64,000 nucleotides of DNA from Methylovirgula sp. (GTDB lineage Bacteria > Pseudomonadota > Alphaproteobacteria > Rhizobiales > Beijerinckiaceae). The position numbers were made by a program, and so were the translations under genes. Location of the stretch: positions 1,114,501 to 1,178,500 of the forward strand of contig NZ_JBBCGP010000001.1 in the NCBI RefSeq assembly GCF_037200945.1, read 5' to 3'. Numbering within the stretch: the stretch's first letter is position 1; each line of letters opens with the position of its first letter. Below the pieces are notes generated by a model. It was not told the DNA's origin, searched no databases, and saw only the letters and a list, made by a program, of their open reading frames with translations. This document shows positions 16,951-25,190 of the stretch, piece by piece.

Positions 16951-17430
16951 CTATTGGGCCTGCGCAGTCGGGGCTTGCGCGGTCTGTGCCATCCGTTGGC
17001 GGTAGAGGCCGGCGAAATCGATCGGGTCGATGTAAAGCGGCGGGAAGCCGCCGTTGCGCACCGCATCCGCAACGATTTGCCGGGCGAAGGGGAACAGCAG
17101 CCGCGGGCATTCGATCATGACGACCGGCTGCATGTCGCTCTCGGGAATGTTGAGCACGCGGAAAATGCCGGCGTAATTCAGTTCAAACTTGAACAGCGTG
17201 TCGTTGCCCTCGCCGGCGGCGCCTTCGAGCAGGAGTTCGACTTCGTAATCGGCCTCGGCAATCTGGCGGGCGTTGACGTTCACCTGAATGGAAATATTCG
17301 GCGCCTGAGGCTGCGGTCCGAGCGAGCGCGGCGCATTCGGATTCTCGAACGAGAAATCCTTCGTATATTGCACCATGGCATTAAGAGTGGGCGCGTTTGC
17401 CGCCGCACTGCTGCCGTTGCCGTCCGCCAT
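16951..17430 (-). CDS. secB: Protein-export chaperone SecB
   Basis: Cytoplasmic tetrameric chaperone that delivers unfolded preproteins to SecA. Features are QYTKDFSFENPNAP at about residues 21-34, the ISIQVNVNAR strand and the C-terminal FPPLYIDPIDFAGLYRQR. Length 159 aa is normal; the N-terminal and C-terminal extensions are Ala/Gln-rich. The ATG is at 17430. It faces dnaQ, as in many Rhizobiales. Confidence 0.95.
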   Translation of the reverse strand: MADGNGSSAAANAPTLNAMVQYTKDFSFENPNAPRSLGPQPQAPNISIQVNVNARQIAEADYEVELLLEGAAGEGNDTLFKFELNYAGIFRVLNIPESDMQPVVMIECPRLLFPFARQIVADAVRNGGFPPLYIDPIDFAGLYRQRMAQTAQAPTAQAQ

Positions 17431-17523
17431 GTCGTTACTCTCCCCACCGAAACCGAAGCGGCTTGGCCGCCCTGAAAATCGCGCCAGCGCCTAACATGGA
17501 TAGGGGCGCCGAACAAGCGAGCC

Positions 17524-17949
17524 TCAGCCGCGCTCCTTCTCGTCGATGCGGTGCCAATCCTGCGGAGTTAGATCGATGACATTCGGATCGCGCGGTTTGA
17601 CCGCCAATTCCTGATGACGCCACGACGGCAGCAAAAGCGCCAGGCCGACGCAGTCCGACAGAAAGCCCGGGATCACGAGCAGGATGGCGCCAAGCGCGGC
17701 CAGCGCGCCGCTGCGCAGCGTCAGTGGCGAAAGCCGCAAGGCGTGGGCCGGATTTTCGGCGACGGTTTGAAAAAGCTGACGCGCCTGTCCGCCAAGCCGG
17801 CGCAGCAACGCGAGACCGAGCAGGCTGAAAACCAGGGTCAGCGCAATCGCGCCCGGCAGGCCGATCGCGCTGGCGATCATGCCGAACACCGACAGTTCGG
17901 CGAGGATCCAGAGGCAGGTGCCCAAAAAGAAAGCGGCGATATAAGGCAT
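17524..17949 (-). CDS. fxsA: FxsA-family cytoplasmic membrane protein
   Basis: Small inner-membrane protein of 141 aa with hydrophobic segments at about residues 3-20, 25-45 and 75-100. The family pattern (E.SVFG ... GLPGAIALTLVFSLLGLALLR) is clear; FxsA overproduction relieves phage T7 exclusion in E. coli, but its normal role is unknown. The ATG at 17949 has GGGA at good spacing; an ATG/alternative start farther out at 17970 is less likely. It lies upstream of secB in the same direction and is divergent from the Tim44-domain gene. Confidence 0.85.
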   Translation of the reverse strand: MPYIAAFFLGTCLWILAELSVFGMIASAIGLPGAIALTLVFSLLGLALLRRLGGQARQLFQTVAENPAHALRLSPLTLRSGALAALGAILLVIPGFLSDCVGLALLLPSWRHQELAVKPRDPNVIDLTPQDWHRIDEKERG

Positions 17950-18069
17950 AGAACGTCCCAGAAAACACAAAGTCTGCCGGCAGACTATCAGCTTATGAAC
18001 TTTCCCGGCTGGACGCTATATATGTCGTCCGAACGGTGAATCCGCTCCCAAGCCCCGAGCCTAAGTTAA

Positions 18070-18783
18070 ATGCACGACCCCTTCGACGCCTCGACGATCA
18101 TTTTCGCGCTTCTTGCCATCTTCGTATTGTGGAAGCTGCGCTCCGTCCTGGGCACGCGCGGCGGCGCGGAGAAGCCACCGGCGCAGAATACGAATTCGTT
18201 CTTCAAGACCAGCACTGCGGCCAATGAAAACAAGGTCGTGCCGCTACCCGGCAGCGGGCCGCGCCCAGCCCCGCCTCCGCCGCCTTTGGCAGATCCCGAG
18301 CGTTGGAAAGCCTACGCCGAGCCCGGCTCAAAAGTCGCCAACGGTCTCGACGCGATCGCCGCCGCCGATCCGAATTTCGGCCTCGATCAGTTCATCACCG
18401 GCGCGAAATCCGCCTACGAGATGATCGTGACGGCCTTCGCGACCGGCGACCGCGAGCTTTTGGCGCGCCTGCTCGATAAGGACGTTAACGACAGTTTCGT
18501 CGGCGCGATCGATGCCCGTGCGGCACGCGGCGAATCGCTCATGACCAAAGTCGTTTCGATCGATAAGACCGGCGTTTTCGATGCCGGCGTGCGCGACGGC
18601 ATGTTGCAGATCACGCTGCGTTTCATGGCGAGCCTCATCAGCGCGACGCATGACAAGGACGGCAAGGTGATCGACGGCGATCCGGAAAAGACGGTGAATA
18701 TGGTCGATCTGTGGACCTTCGCTCGCCCCGCCGCATCACGCGATCCCAATTGGAAGCTCGTCGCGACGCAGACGGGGCATTGA
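18070..18783 (+). CDS. Tim44/TimA-domain protein, membrane-anchored
   Basis: The protein (237 aa) has one N-terminal membrane segment (STIIFALLAIFVLWKL, residues 8-23), a proline-rich linker (RPAPPPPPLADP) and a C-terminal Tim44-like domain from about residue 100 (FGLDQFITGAKSAYEMIV...ATGDRELLARLL). Alphaproteobacterial members are thought to relate to the mitochondrial import motor subunit Tim44, but their role in bacteria is unproven. The divergent arrangement with fxsA and the downstream smr gene is conserved in rhizobia. Confidence 0.85.
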   Translation: MHDPFDASTIIFALLAIFVLWKLRSVLGTRGGAEKPPAQNTNSFFKTSTAANENKVVPLPGSGPRPAPPPPPLADPERWKAYAEPGSKVANGLDAIAAADPNFGLDQFITGAKSAYEMIVTAFATGDRELLARLLDKDVNDSFVGAIDARAARGESLMTKVVSIDKTGVFDAGVRDGMLQITLRFMASLISATHDKDGKVIDGDPEKTVNMVDLWTFARPAASRDPNWKLVATQTGH

Positions 18784-18883
18784 GGCTGCGTCGCGAAAAG
18801 CGGTAAGCTCCCCGGAACATCACGGATGACGTCCATAGATTCGGCGCTGACGACGCTTGCTATGACTCTTGCCAAGGGGGCGC

Positions 18884-19462
18884 ATGAGCGAAGAGACACG
18901 CGAGACATTGCGCCCGCTGTCGGACGAGGAAGTCACCCTCTGGCTGACAGTCACGCGCCATGTCCTGCGCCGTCCCGGGATGAAAGCGCCCCTGGCGCCG
19001 CCGCCCAAGCCTGAAAAACCTGTCAAAAGCGCGCCCTCACCGAGGCCCGCGCAGGTCAAATCTGAACCCCCGCCGCGTCCCGCCATGCCCGGCCTCGCGC
19101 CGCTGGAGCGCCGCGCTCGTCAAAAGCTGTCACGCGGCCACATGCCGGTCGATGCTGCGCTCGACCTGCACGGCCTGCGTCAGCATGAGGCGCACCCTGC
19201 CTTGCACGGATTTCTGATCCGCGCCCAGCACCAGGGCGCCAAGATCGTGCTCGTCGTCACCGGCAAGGGCGAGGGGCGGACAGAGGGCCGCACCGGCGAT
19301 ATTTACGAGGAAGGCGGCGTCCTGCGCCGCAATGTGCCGATCTGGCTGCGGGCGCCGGAATGGCGCAATCTCGTCGTCGGCTTCGAGGAAGCGGCGCGCC
19401 ATCACGGCGGCGCCGGCGCGCTCTACATTCGTATTCGCCGTGGGTCGCGGGGGGAGGATTGA
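18884..19462 (+). CDS. Smr-domain protein
   Basis: A 192-aa protein: an N-terminal acidic part (MSEETRETLRPLSDEEVTLW), a proline-rich linker, and a C-terminal Smr (small MutS-related) domain starting near DAALDLHGLRQHEAH, with the VVTGKGEG loop. Smr domains are nucleic-acid binding, sometimes nicking, modules; the substrate here is unknown. The ATG at 18884 follows AAGGGGG. The stop shares one base with the next gene's start. In many rhizobia a mltA gene stands between tim44 and smr, but only a 100-bp gap exists here. Confidence 0.88.
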   Translation: MSEETRETLRPLSDEEVTLWLTVTRHVLRRPGMKAPLAPPPKPEKPVKSAPSPRPAQVKSEPPPRPAMPGLAPLERRARQKLSRGHMPVDAALDLHGLRQHEAHPALHGFLIRAQHQGAKIVLVVTGKGEGRTEGRTGDIYEEGGVLRRNVPIWLRAPEWRNLVVGFEEAARHHGGAGALYIRIRRGSRGED

Positions 19463-19872
19463 TGCCGATCAGTTGGCCAGATCTCGTGCCGCCTTCGCTT
19501 GCCGATTTCGAGACGCTTGCCGAAGCAGCTTACGCGAAACTGCCAGATGATTTTCGTGCGCTCTCTCAGGGGGCCGTCATCCGGATTGAGGATTTTCCGG
19601 ATAACGAGGTGCTCGACCGGATGGGCTGCGAAACCGAATTCGACCTGCTGGGTCTTTTCTCCGGCCGCGGCCTCGCCCAGGGTGGTGCCCAGTCCTTTAC
19701 CGGGCAAATGCCGAATATGGTCTGGCTTTACCGGCGGCCGATCCTCGATTATTGGGCCGAAAACGAGGACACTCTCGGCGAGATCGTCACCCATGTCCTC
19801 GTGCATGAGATCGGCCATCATTTCGGTCTCTCGGACGCCGATATGGAAGCGATCGAGGCGGCGGGGGATTAG
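19462..19872 (+). CDS. Zincin-like metallopeptidase (MpriBi-type, DUF1025 family)
   Basis: Small soluble protein of 136 aa ending in the zinc-binding motif HEIGHHFGLSD at about residues 117-127, typical of the short metallopeptidase family found beside smr in Alphaproteobacteria. Substrate unknown. The ATG at 19462 overlaps the smr stop and is preceded by GGGGAGGA, so it is translationally coupled. Confidence 0.85.
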   Translation: MPISWPDLVPPSLADFETLAEAAYAKLPDDFRALSQGAVIRIEDFPDNEVLDRMGCETEFDLLGLFSGRGLAQGGAQSFTGQMPNMVWLYRRPILDYWAENEDTLGEIVTHVLVHEIGHHFGLSDADMEAIEAAGD

Positions 19873-19890
19873 CCGCTATCCTCTGGAGCA

Positions 19891-20532
19891 ATGCCGATGT
19901 TCGCAACCATTGCCTCGGCCATCTCAGCCTGCATCGCCGCCTGCGGCCTGTTCTTCGCCTGGCGGCAGTCACGTGAAGCGACCCTGCGACGCGCCGACGT
20001 ACTGCGATGGGCGGAGGACGCGATCGACCAGTTGCAGACCCTTTTGGTGATCTGCGTTCTGGATGAGGGCGAATTGGAGCCGACGTTTGAAAGGGAGAAG
20101 CTCGCCGCGATCATGTTGACGACGTCGACGCTCGCCGAGCGCGGGCGGCTCTTCTTCAAAAACGAAATTCGCGGCGACGGCCACGGCCAGGACAAGGAAC
20201 TGGCTTACCAAGGCTATCGACCCAAAATTCTTGACCAACTCGTGGTCGCGCACCAAATCGCCAGACACTGGCCGCTGGCGAATGCCGACGATCGGAAGAT
20301 CATGCTGATCCTGGCGCAGGACGCGGCACGAACCTTCGTCTCCTTGGCACAGCAGGAGGTCGGCCGCAGCAAGACGGCAAGCGCCGTCACCAAACGGGCG
20401 GGTGACGGCCGCGACCTTGACGAATTGGTCAAGGAGTTCAATAGAGCACGCCTAGAACAAGGTTCGAGCTTTGCGCGCGCCCGCGCCGAAGCCGACGTGG
20501 TGGTAGTGGCTACCCGATCTGGAGCATCCTGA
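19891..20532 (+). CDS. Uncharacterised membrane-anchored protein
   Basis: A 213-aa protein that I do not recognise. One N-terminal hydrophobic segment (FATIASAISACIAACGLFFAW, about residues 4-24) is followed by a charged, mainly helical region, suggesting a single-pass inner-membrane protein with a cytoplasmic body. The ATG at 19891 has GGAG at good spacing. The gene ends three bases before leuD and may be co-transcribed with it, though no functional link is apparent. Confidence 0.6.
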   Translation: MPMFATIASAISACIAACGLFFAWRQSREATLRRADVLRWAEDAIDQLQTLLVICVLDEGELEPTFEREKLAAIMLTTSTLAERGRLFFKNEIRGDGHGQDKELAYQGYRPKILDQLVVAHQIARHWPLANADDRKIMLILAQDAARTFVSLAQQEVGRSKTASAVTKRAGDGRDLDELVKEFNRARLEQGSSFARARAEADVVVVATRSGAS

Positions 20533-20535
20533 GCG

Positions 20536-21141
20536 ATGGATAAATTTACGTCCCTGACGGGCGTCGCGGCGCCGCTGGCGATCCGCAATGTCGACACCGA
20601 CATGATCATTCCAAAGCAATATCTGAAGACGATCAAGCGCACCGGCCTCGGCACGGGCCTGTTCTCCGAAATGCGTTACAAGGATGACGGGTCGGAAAAT
20701 CCCGATTTCGTCCTCAACAAGCCGGCCTATCGCCACGCGCAAATTCTTGTTGCCGAAGACAATTTCGGCTGCGGTTCGTCGCGCGAGCACGCCCCATGGG
20801 CGCTGCTCGATTTCGGTATCCGCTGCGTCATTTCGACGAGCTTCGCCGATATTTTCTATAACAATTGCTTCAAGAACGGCATTTTGCCGATCGTCGTGAA
20901 ACCGGACGAACTCGCCAAGCTGATGGACGATGCCGAGCGGGGTGCCAATGCGACGCTCTCGGTCGATCTCGAAAGCCAGGAAATCCGCGGCCCGGACGGC
21001 GGCGTAATCCATTTCGACATCGATCCGTTTCGCAAGCATTGCCTCTTGAATGGTCTCGATGACATCGGCCTGAGCCTGCAGAAGGCGCACCACATCGACC
21101 GGTTCGAGGCGAAGGCAAAAGACGAGCGCCCCTGGCACTGA
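20536..21141 (+). CDS. leuD: 3-Isopropylmalate dehydratase small subunit
   Basis: Swivelling-domain subunit that, with LeuC, isomerises 2-isopropylmalate to 3-isopropylmalate in leucine synthesis. The aconitase-type motif NFGCGSSREHAPWAL and the N-terminal NVDTDMIIPKQYLK are diagnostic; 201 aa is the normal length. leuC is not in the window. Confidence 0.95.
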   Translation: MDKFTSLTGVAAPLAIRNVDTDMIIPKQYLKTIKRTGLGTGLFSEMRYKDDGSENPDFVLNKPAYRHAQILVAEDNFGCGSSREHAPWALLDFGIRCVISTSFADIFYNNCFKNGILPIVVKPDELAKLMDDAERGANATLSVDLESQEIRGPDGGVIHFDIDPFRKHCLLNGLDDIGLSLQKAHHIDRFEAKAKDERPWH

Positions 21142-21324
21142 TATGAATTCAGGCCCGAATATGTTGGACTCAGTGACTTCTATGTCATTGAAGTCTACTC
21201 ATATTTCTGGTTGTAAAGAGGTTTCGGTCGAATGCCGGATGGTCTAGTGAGAGGCCGCCGGATTTGCTACTCTGCCGGTCGCTGCGTGAAGCCGTGATGC
21301 CGCCGGCGCTGGAGAATTTCCCCG

Positions 21325-22755
21325 GTGAATGATCTGACAATGCCACAGGAAGCCGGGTTCGATCGGTCCCCGCGTCCATTCGATCTCGCTGCATTGCTCA
21401 AAGATCGCGAGCCCGAGCGATACCAACTGCATACGCTGTATATGAACGAGATGATGGTGCGGGCTTTGCGCACCATCGGCTTCGATGTCGCCTTCCAGCG
21501 CGGCAGCGGCCAATATCTGTTCGATAAGGGCGGCACGCGTTATCTTGATCTCTTGAGCGGTTGGGGCGTGTTCGGCATCGGCCGCAATCATCCCGTCGTG
21601 CGGCAGGCGCTGGAGACGGTGCTCGCGGCCGATCTGCCGAATCTCGTGCAGATGGATGTCACGGCGCTGTCGGGCCTTCTCGCCGAGCGTCTGCTGCAAT
21701 TCGTGCCGTTTCTCGACAAGGTATTTTTCGCCAATTCCGGTACCGAGGCGGTGGAAGCCGCGATCAAGTTTGCCCGCGGTGCGACCGGCCGCCCGAATAT
21801 CGTTTATTGCAGCCACGCCTTTCACGGGCTGACCTATGGGGCGCTCTCGCTGAACGGCGATGCGACGTTTCGCGATGGGTTCGGCGGCTTTGTGCCGGGC
21901 TGCATCGAAGTCCCGTTCAATGACTTGGCCGCGCTGGAGCAAGCGTTATCGAGACGCGACGTTGCCGCGTTCATCGTCGAGCCGATCCAGGGCAAGGGCG
22001 TCAATATGCCCGACGATGGTTATCTGGCGGGGGTGCGGTCGCTCTGCACCAAATATGGTACCTTGCTCGTCGCCGACGAGATTCAGACCGGTGTCGGCCG
22101 CACCGGGCGTTTTCTCGCGATCGAACATTGGAATGTCGAGCCGGATATGGTGCTGCTCGCCAAGGCGCTGTCCGGCGGCCATGTGCCGATCGGCGCGGTG
22201 ATCATGCGCCGCAAGATTTTCGAGAGCGTCTTCAACCGGATGGACCGCATGGTCGTGCACGGCTCGACGTTTGCCAAAAACGATCTGGCAATGGCCGCGG
22301 GCCTGGCCACGCTGGAAGTGATCGAATCCGAGCGCTTGATCCAGAATGCCGCCCGGCGCGGCGAGCAGCTTCTTGCCTTCTTCAAGCCTCTCGCCGAGCG
22401 TTACGAACTCGTCAAGAACGTCCGCGGCAAGGGGTTGATGATTGGCATCGAATTCGGCCAGCCGCGTTCCTTCAAGCTTAAGGCCGCCTGGACATTGCTG
22501 GAATCGGTGCGGGCGGGGCTGTTCTGCCAGCTCATCGTTATTCCGCTGTTCAAGGATCACAAGGTGTTGGTCCAGGTGGCCGCGAACGCCGGCCATACGA
22601 TCAAGCTTCTGCCGACGCTCAACATCAATGACGCGGATTGCACCTGGATCGAGGGGGCCTTCGACAGCGTGGTGGCCGATGCGCATCGCGTCCCGGGGGC
22701 CGTCTGGTCGCTCGGCAAAACCCTCGCCGAAAACGTCCGCAAAGGCAGCCGCTGA
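21325..22755 (+). CDS. Class III pyridoxal-phosphate aminotransferase (possibly hopanoid HpnO type)
   Basis: A 476-aa fold-type I aminotransferase with SGTEAVEAAIKFARG, VADEIQTGVGRTG (PLP-ring Asp) and the Schiff-base lysine in LLAKALSGGHVPIGA. It begins with GTG. The closing region (NAGHTIKLLPTLNINDAD) and the long N-terminal helix before the catalytic domain recall HpnO, the aminotransferase that makes aminobacteriohopanetriol in hopanoid producers, but acetylornithine- or diamine-type transaminases share these motifs and no other hopanoid gene is nearby. Substrate assignment is therefore tentative. It is followed tail-to-tail by a LysR gene. Confidence 0.82.
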   Translation: MNDLTMPQEAGFDRSPRPFDLAALLKDREPERYQLHTLYMNEMMVRALRTIGFDVAFQRGSGQYLFDKGGTRYLDLLSGWGVFGIGRNHPVVRQALETVLAADLPNLVQMDVTALSGLLAERLLQFVPFLDKVFFANSGTEAVEAAIKFARGATGRPNIVYCSHAFHGLTYGALSLNGDATFRDGFGGFVPGCIEVPFNDLAALEQALSRRDVAAFIVEPIQGKGVNMPDDGYLAGVRSLCTKYGTLLVADEIQTGVGRTGRFLAIEHWNVEPDMVLLAKALSGGHVPIGAVIMRRKIFESVFNRMDRMVVHGSTFAKNDLAMAAGLATLEVIESERLIQNAARRGEQLLAFFKPLAERYELVKNVRGKGLMIGIEFGQPRSFKLKAAWTLLESVRAGLFCQLIVIPLFKDHKVLVQVAANAGHTIKLLPTLNINDADCTWIEGAFDSVVADAHRVPGAVWSLGKTLAENVRKGSR

Positions 22756-23664
22756 TCATCCGGACGATCGCTGAGCCGTAACGAAATCAACGAAAGCGCG
22801 CAGCGGAGCGGGCAGATAGCGGCGTCCGGGATAGTAAAGAAACGGGCCGGGAAAACGCTGCCACCATGGCTCCAGAACCGGTTCGAGGGTGCTGTTATCG
22901 AAATTGGGCCGCAGCCAGTCTTCGAATAATCCGATAATACCGCTACCCGCGATTGCGGCATCTATGGCCAGATCACTCGCGGTGCCGGCGCTGACAACGA
23001 GCGGGCCTGGCGGGTCAACCTTCACAACCTCCCCATCACGTTCGAATTCCCAGACCGGAATCACGCCGCTCGGAAACCGAACGCGCAGGCATGCGTGCGA
23101 AAGCAGATCACGGGGATGATCGGGCCGGCCGTGCTTTTCGAAATAGGACGGTGACCCGGCCACGGCGAAGCGTTGCTCGCGCGGCCCGATCGGAACGGCA
23201 ATCATGTCCTGTTCCAGCCGCTCCTCGTAGCGAATCCCGGCATCGCAACCGGCAGCAAGGAGATCGACGAAACTCTCCTCGGCGATCACCTCAAGCCGGA
23301 TATCTGGATAGGCGGCGAGGAACGGCGGCACGATGCGCGGCAGGACAAGGCGTGCAGCGCTCGCCGGCACGTTAAGCCGAAGTGTGCCTGCCGGCCGGTC
23401 GCGAAAGAAGTTGAGTACGTCCAACGCGGCCTCGACTTCGCCGAGCGCCGGGCCGAGCCGATCCAGAAGGCGCACGCCCGCCTCGGTCGCTGCGACGCTG
23501 CGTGTGGTGCGGTTGAGCAAACGGACACCGAGCCTGGCCTCCAGTCGGCTTACGGCCTCGCTGAGGCTGGAAGCGCCGGTGTTATTGGCTCGTCCGGCCT
23601 CGCGGAAACCACCACAGCGAGCGACCGCAACAAAAGCTCTGAGATCGCTGAGATCTATCAACAT
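22756..23664 (-). CDS. LysR-family transcriptional regulator
   Basis: A 302-aa regulator with an N-terminal winged helix (LSDLRAFVAVARCGGFREAGRANN, then SSLSEAVSRLEARLGVRLLNRTTR) and a C-terminal periplasmic-binding-like effector domain. It is divergent from an aldo/keto reductase gene, the usual arrangement for a LysR activator and its target. The ATG at 23664 lies beside a short inverted repeat that may be its own operator. The effector is unknown. Confidence 0.9.
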   Translation of the reverse strand: MLIDLSDLRAFVAVARCGGFREAGRANNTGASSLSEAVSRLEARLGVRLLNRTTRSVAATEAGVRLLDRLGPALGEVEAALDVLNFFRDRPAGTLRLNVPASAARLVLPRIVPPFLAAYPDIRLEVIAEESFVDLLAAGCDAGIRYEERLEQDMIAVPIGPREQRFAVAGSPSYFEKHGRPDHPRDLLSHACLRVRFPSGVIPVWEFERDGEVVKVDPPGPLVVSAGTASDLAIDAAIAGSGIIGLFEDWLRPNFDNSTLEPVLEPWWQRFPGPFLYYPGRRYLPAPLRAFVDFVTAQRSSG

Positions 23665-23665
23665 T

Positions 23666-23681
23666 GTTCGAAACTCCGAAC
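23666..23681. promoter_or_regulatory. Candidate LysR operator
   Basis: Inverted repeat GTTCG-AAACTC-CGAAC in the 93-bp divergent gap, adjoining the LysR start codon. Position and symmetry fit autoregulation; no binding evidence. Confidence 0.45.
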
Positions 23682-23757
23682 AGCTTGTGCTGATTATCTA
23701 GTATTATCGCACAATCGGGGACCGTCTACATGCGCATCGATCCGAAGGAGAGATGCG

Positions 23758-24636
23758 ATGACCGACGTAGACATCAGTAAAGCCGACGCCTTCACACTCG
23801 GCGATAATATCGTGAGGCGACTTGGCTATGGCGCCATGCAGCTTGCCGGACCTGGCGTATTCGGGCCGCCGAAAGACCGCGCCGCCGCGCTCACCGTCTT
23901 GCGTGAGGCTGTGGCGAACGGCGTCAATCATATCGACACCAGCGATTTCTATGGGCCGCATATCACCAATGAGCTTATCCGCGAGGCGCTGCATCCCTAT
24001 CGCGACGATCTCACGATCGTGACCAAGGTCGGCGCAAAGCGTGGCGCTGACGGCTCATGGAACCCGGCGTTTTCGGCGGAGGAGCTGACCAGCGCCGTGC
24101 ACGACAATCTGCGCAATCTCGATCTCGATGTGATCGATGTGGTGAACCTACGCTTCATGTTCGACGTCCACGGGCCCGCCGAGGGCCCGATCGAAGAAAT
24201 GCTTAGCGTATTGGCGGAGCTTCAGCACAAGGGATTGGTGCGCCATATCGGGCTAAGCAACGCCACGCCGAGACAGATCGAGGAAGCACGAAAGATCGCG
24301 CCGATCGCTTGCGTGCAGAACCGATATAACCTTGCGCACCGCGACGACGACGCCCTCATCGAGGCGCTTGCGCGTGACGCAATCGCCTATGTGCCATTCT
24401 TTCCGCTCGGCGGCTTCACGCCGTTGCAGTCCACGACGCTCTCGAATGTCGCCGACCGGCTTGGTACCACACCGATGCAGGTGGCGCTCGCGTGGCTGCT
24501 CGATCGCGCCCCCAATATCCTACTTATTCCAGGCACTTCGTCGGTCGCGCATCTGCATGAGAACCTAGCGGCGGCCAATTTGGAGCTGCCGAGCGATGCG
24601 ACGAACGCACTCGATCGAATTGCGACCGATGGCTGA
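23758..24636 (+). CDS. Aldo/keto reductase
   Basis: An NADPH-type (alpha/beta)8-barrel oxidoreductase of 292 aa. The catalytic Asp/Tyr pair is in HIDTSDFYGPH, the lysine in TIVTKVGAK, and the C-terminal cofactor region has LIPGTSSVAHLHENL. The closest family type is the short aldo/keto reductases related to pyridoxal reductase / Tas. The ATG at 23758 follows AGGAGAG. A longer open frame extends far upstream but is antisense to the LysR gene. Likely controlled by the divergent LysR. Confidence 0.9.
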   Translation: MTDVDISKADAFTLGDNIVRRLGYGAMQLAGPGVFGPPKDRAAALTVLREAVANGVNHIDTSDFYGPHITNELIREALHPYRDDLTIVTKVGAKRGADGSWNPAFSAEELTSAVHDNLRNLDLDVIDVVNLRFMFDVHGPAEGPIEEMLSVLAELQHKGLVRHIGLSNATPRQIEEARKIAPIACVQNRYNLAHRDDDALIEALARDAIAYVPFFPLGGFTPLQSTTLSNVADRLGTTPMQVALAWLLDRAPNILLIPGTSSVAHLHENLAAANLELPSDATNALDRIATDG

Positions 24637-24733
24637 GGCCGGCGAAGGGAGTTTGGTCCTCTTCTCTTGACGCGGGCGGCCTCTTCCCCTAGACAGCGCG
24701 CTTCGATTTCCGCCCGCGCCCGGAGCGTCTTCC

Positions 24734-24775
24734 GAAAAAGTTGACAGACTTTTTCGATCAGAAAACGCCCTAATA
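24734..24775. repeat. Intergenic palindrome with GCCCTAATA tail (copy 1)
   Basis: Stem GAAAAAGT (24734-24741) / ACTTTTTC (24748-24755) followed 11 bases later by GCCCTAATA (24767-24775). A closely related element lies at 54005-54040. It sits about 55 bp upstream of rpmB. Confidence 0.65.
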
Positions 24776-24830
24776 TCGATATGGAGCGCGGGCCTGTATT
24801 TATGGCCCCTGAGGCCGGAAGGATCATCCC

Positions 24831-25118
24831 ATGTCGCGCCGTTGCGAATTGACCGGCAAAGCCGTGCTCGTCGGCAATCTGGTCAGCCATTCGAACCGTA
24901 AGACCAAGACGCGGTTTTTGCCCAATCTCGTCCGGGTGACGCTCACCTCGGAATCGCTTGGCCGCAGCGTGCGTTTGCGCGTCGCCGTGGCGGCGCTGCG
25001 CTCAGTGGAGCATCGCGGCGGCCTCGATGCCTTCCTGATCAAGGCGTCCGAGACCGAGCTTTCGACCGGCGCCCGCGCGCTCAAGCGCGAAATCCATAAG
25101 AAGCAGGTCTCCGCGTAA
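24831..25118 (+). CDS. rpmB: 50S ribosomal protein L28
   Basis: Small basic ribosomal protein bL28, 95 aa. MSRRCELTGKAVLVGN and the NRKTKTRFLPNL segment match the family; the C-terminal extension after residue 65 is the normal alphaproteobacterial form. The gene stands alone, facing cobT. Confidence 0.96.
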   Translation: MSRRCELTGKAVLVGNLVSHSNRKTKTRFLPNLVRVTLTSESLGRSVRLRVAVAALRSVEHRGGLDAFLIKASETELSTGARALKREIHKKQVSA

Positions 25119-25130
25119 ATCGACCGTCGT

Positions 25131-25149
25131 GCGCGGGCCAGACCCGCGC
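25131..25149. terminator. Hairpin between convergent rpmB and cobT
   Basis: GCGCGGG (25131-25137) and CCCGCGC (25143-25149) form a 7-bp GC stem just after rpmB. No T-tract follows, so terminator activity is uncertain. Confidence 0.4.
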
Positions 25150-25190
25150 ATCCAGACTGGACTCGCCTGCGCCGGTTTGGCGTTCAGGCT

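Noticed and set aside
24741..24776. TTGACA / TAATAT promoter for rpmB
   Set aside because: Both hexamers occur, but the spacing is 24 bp and both belong to the repeat element.
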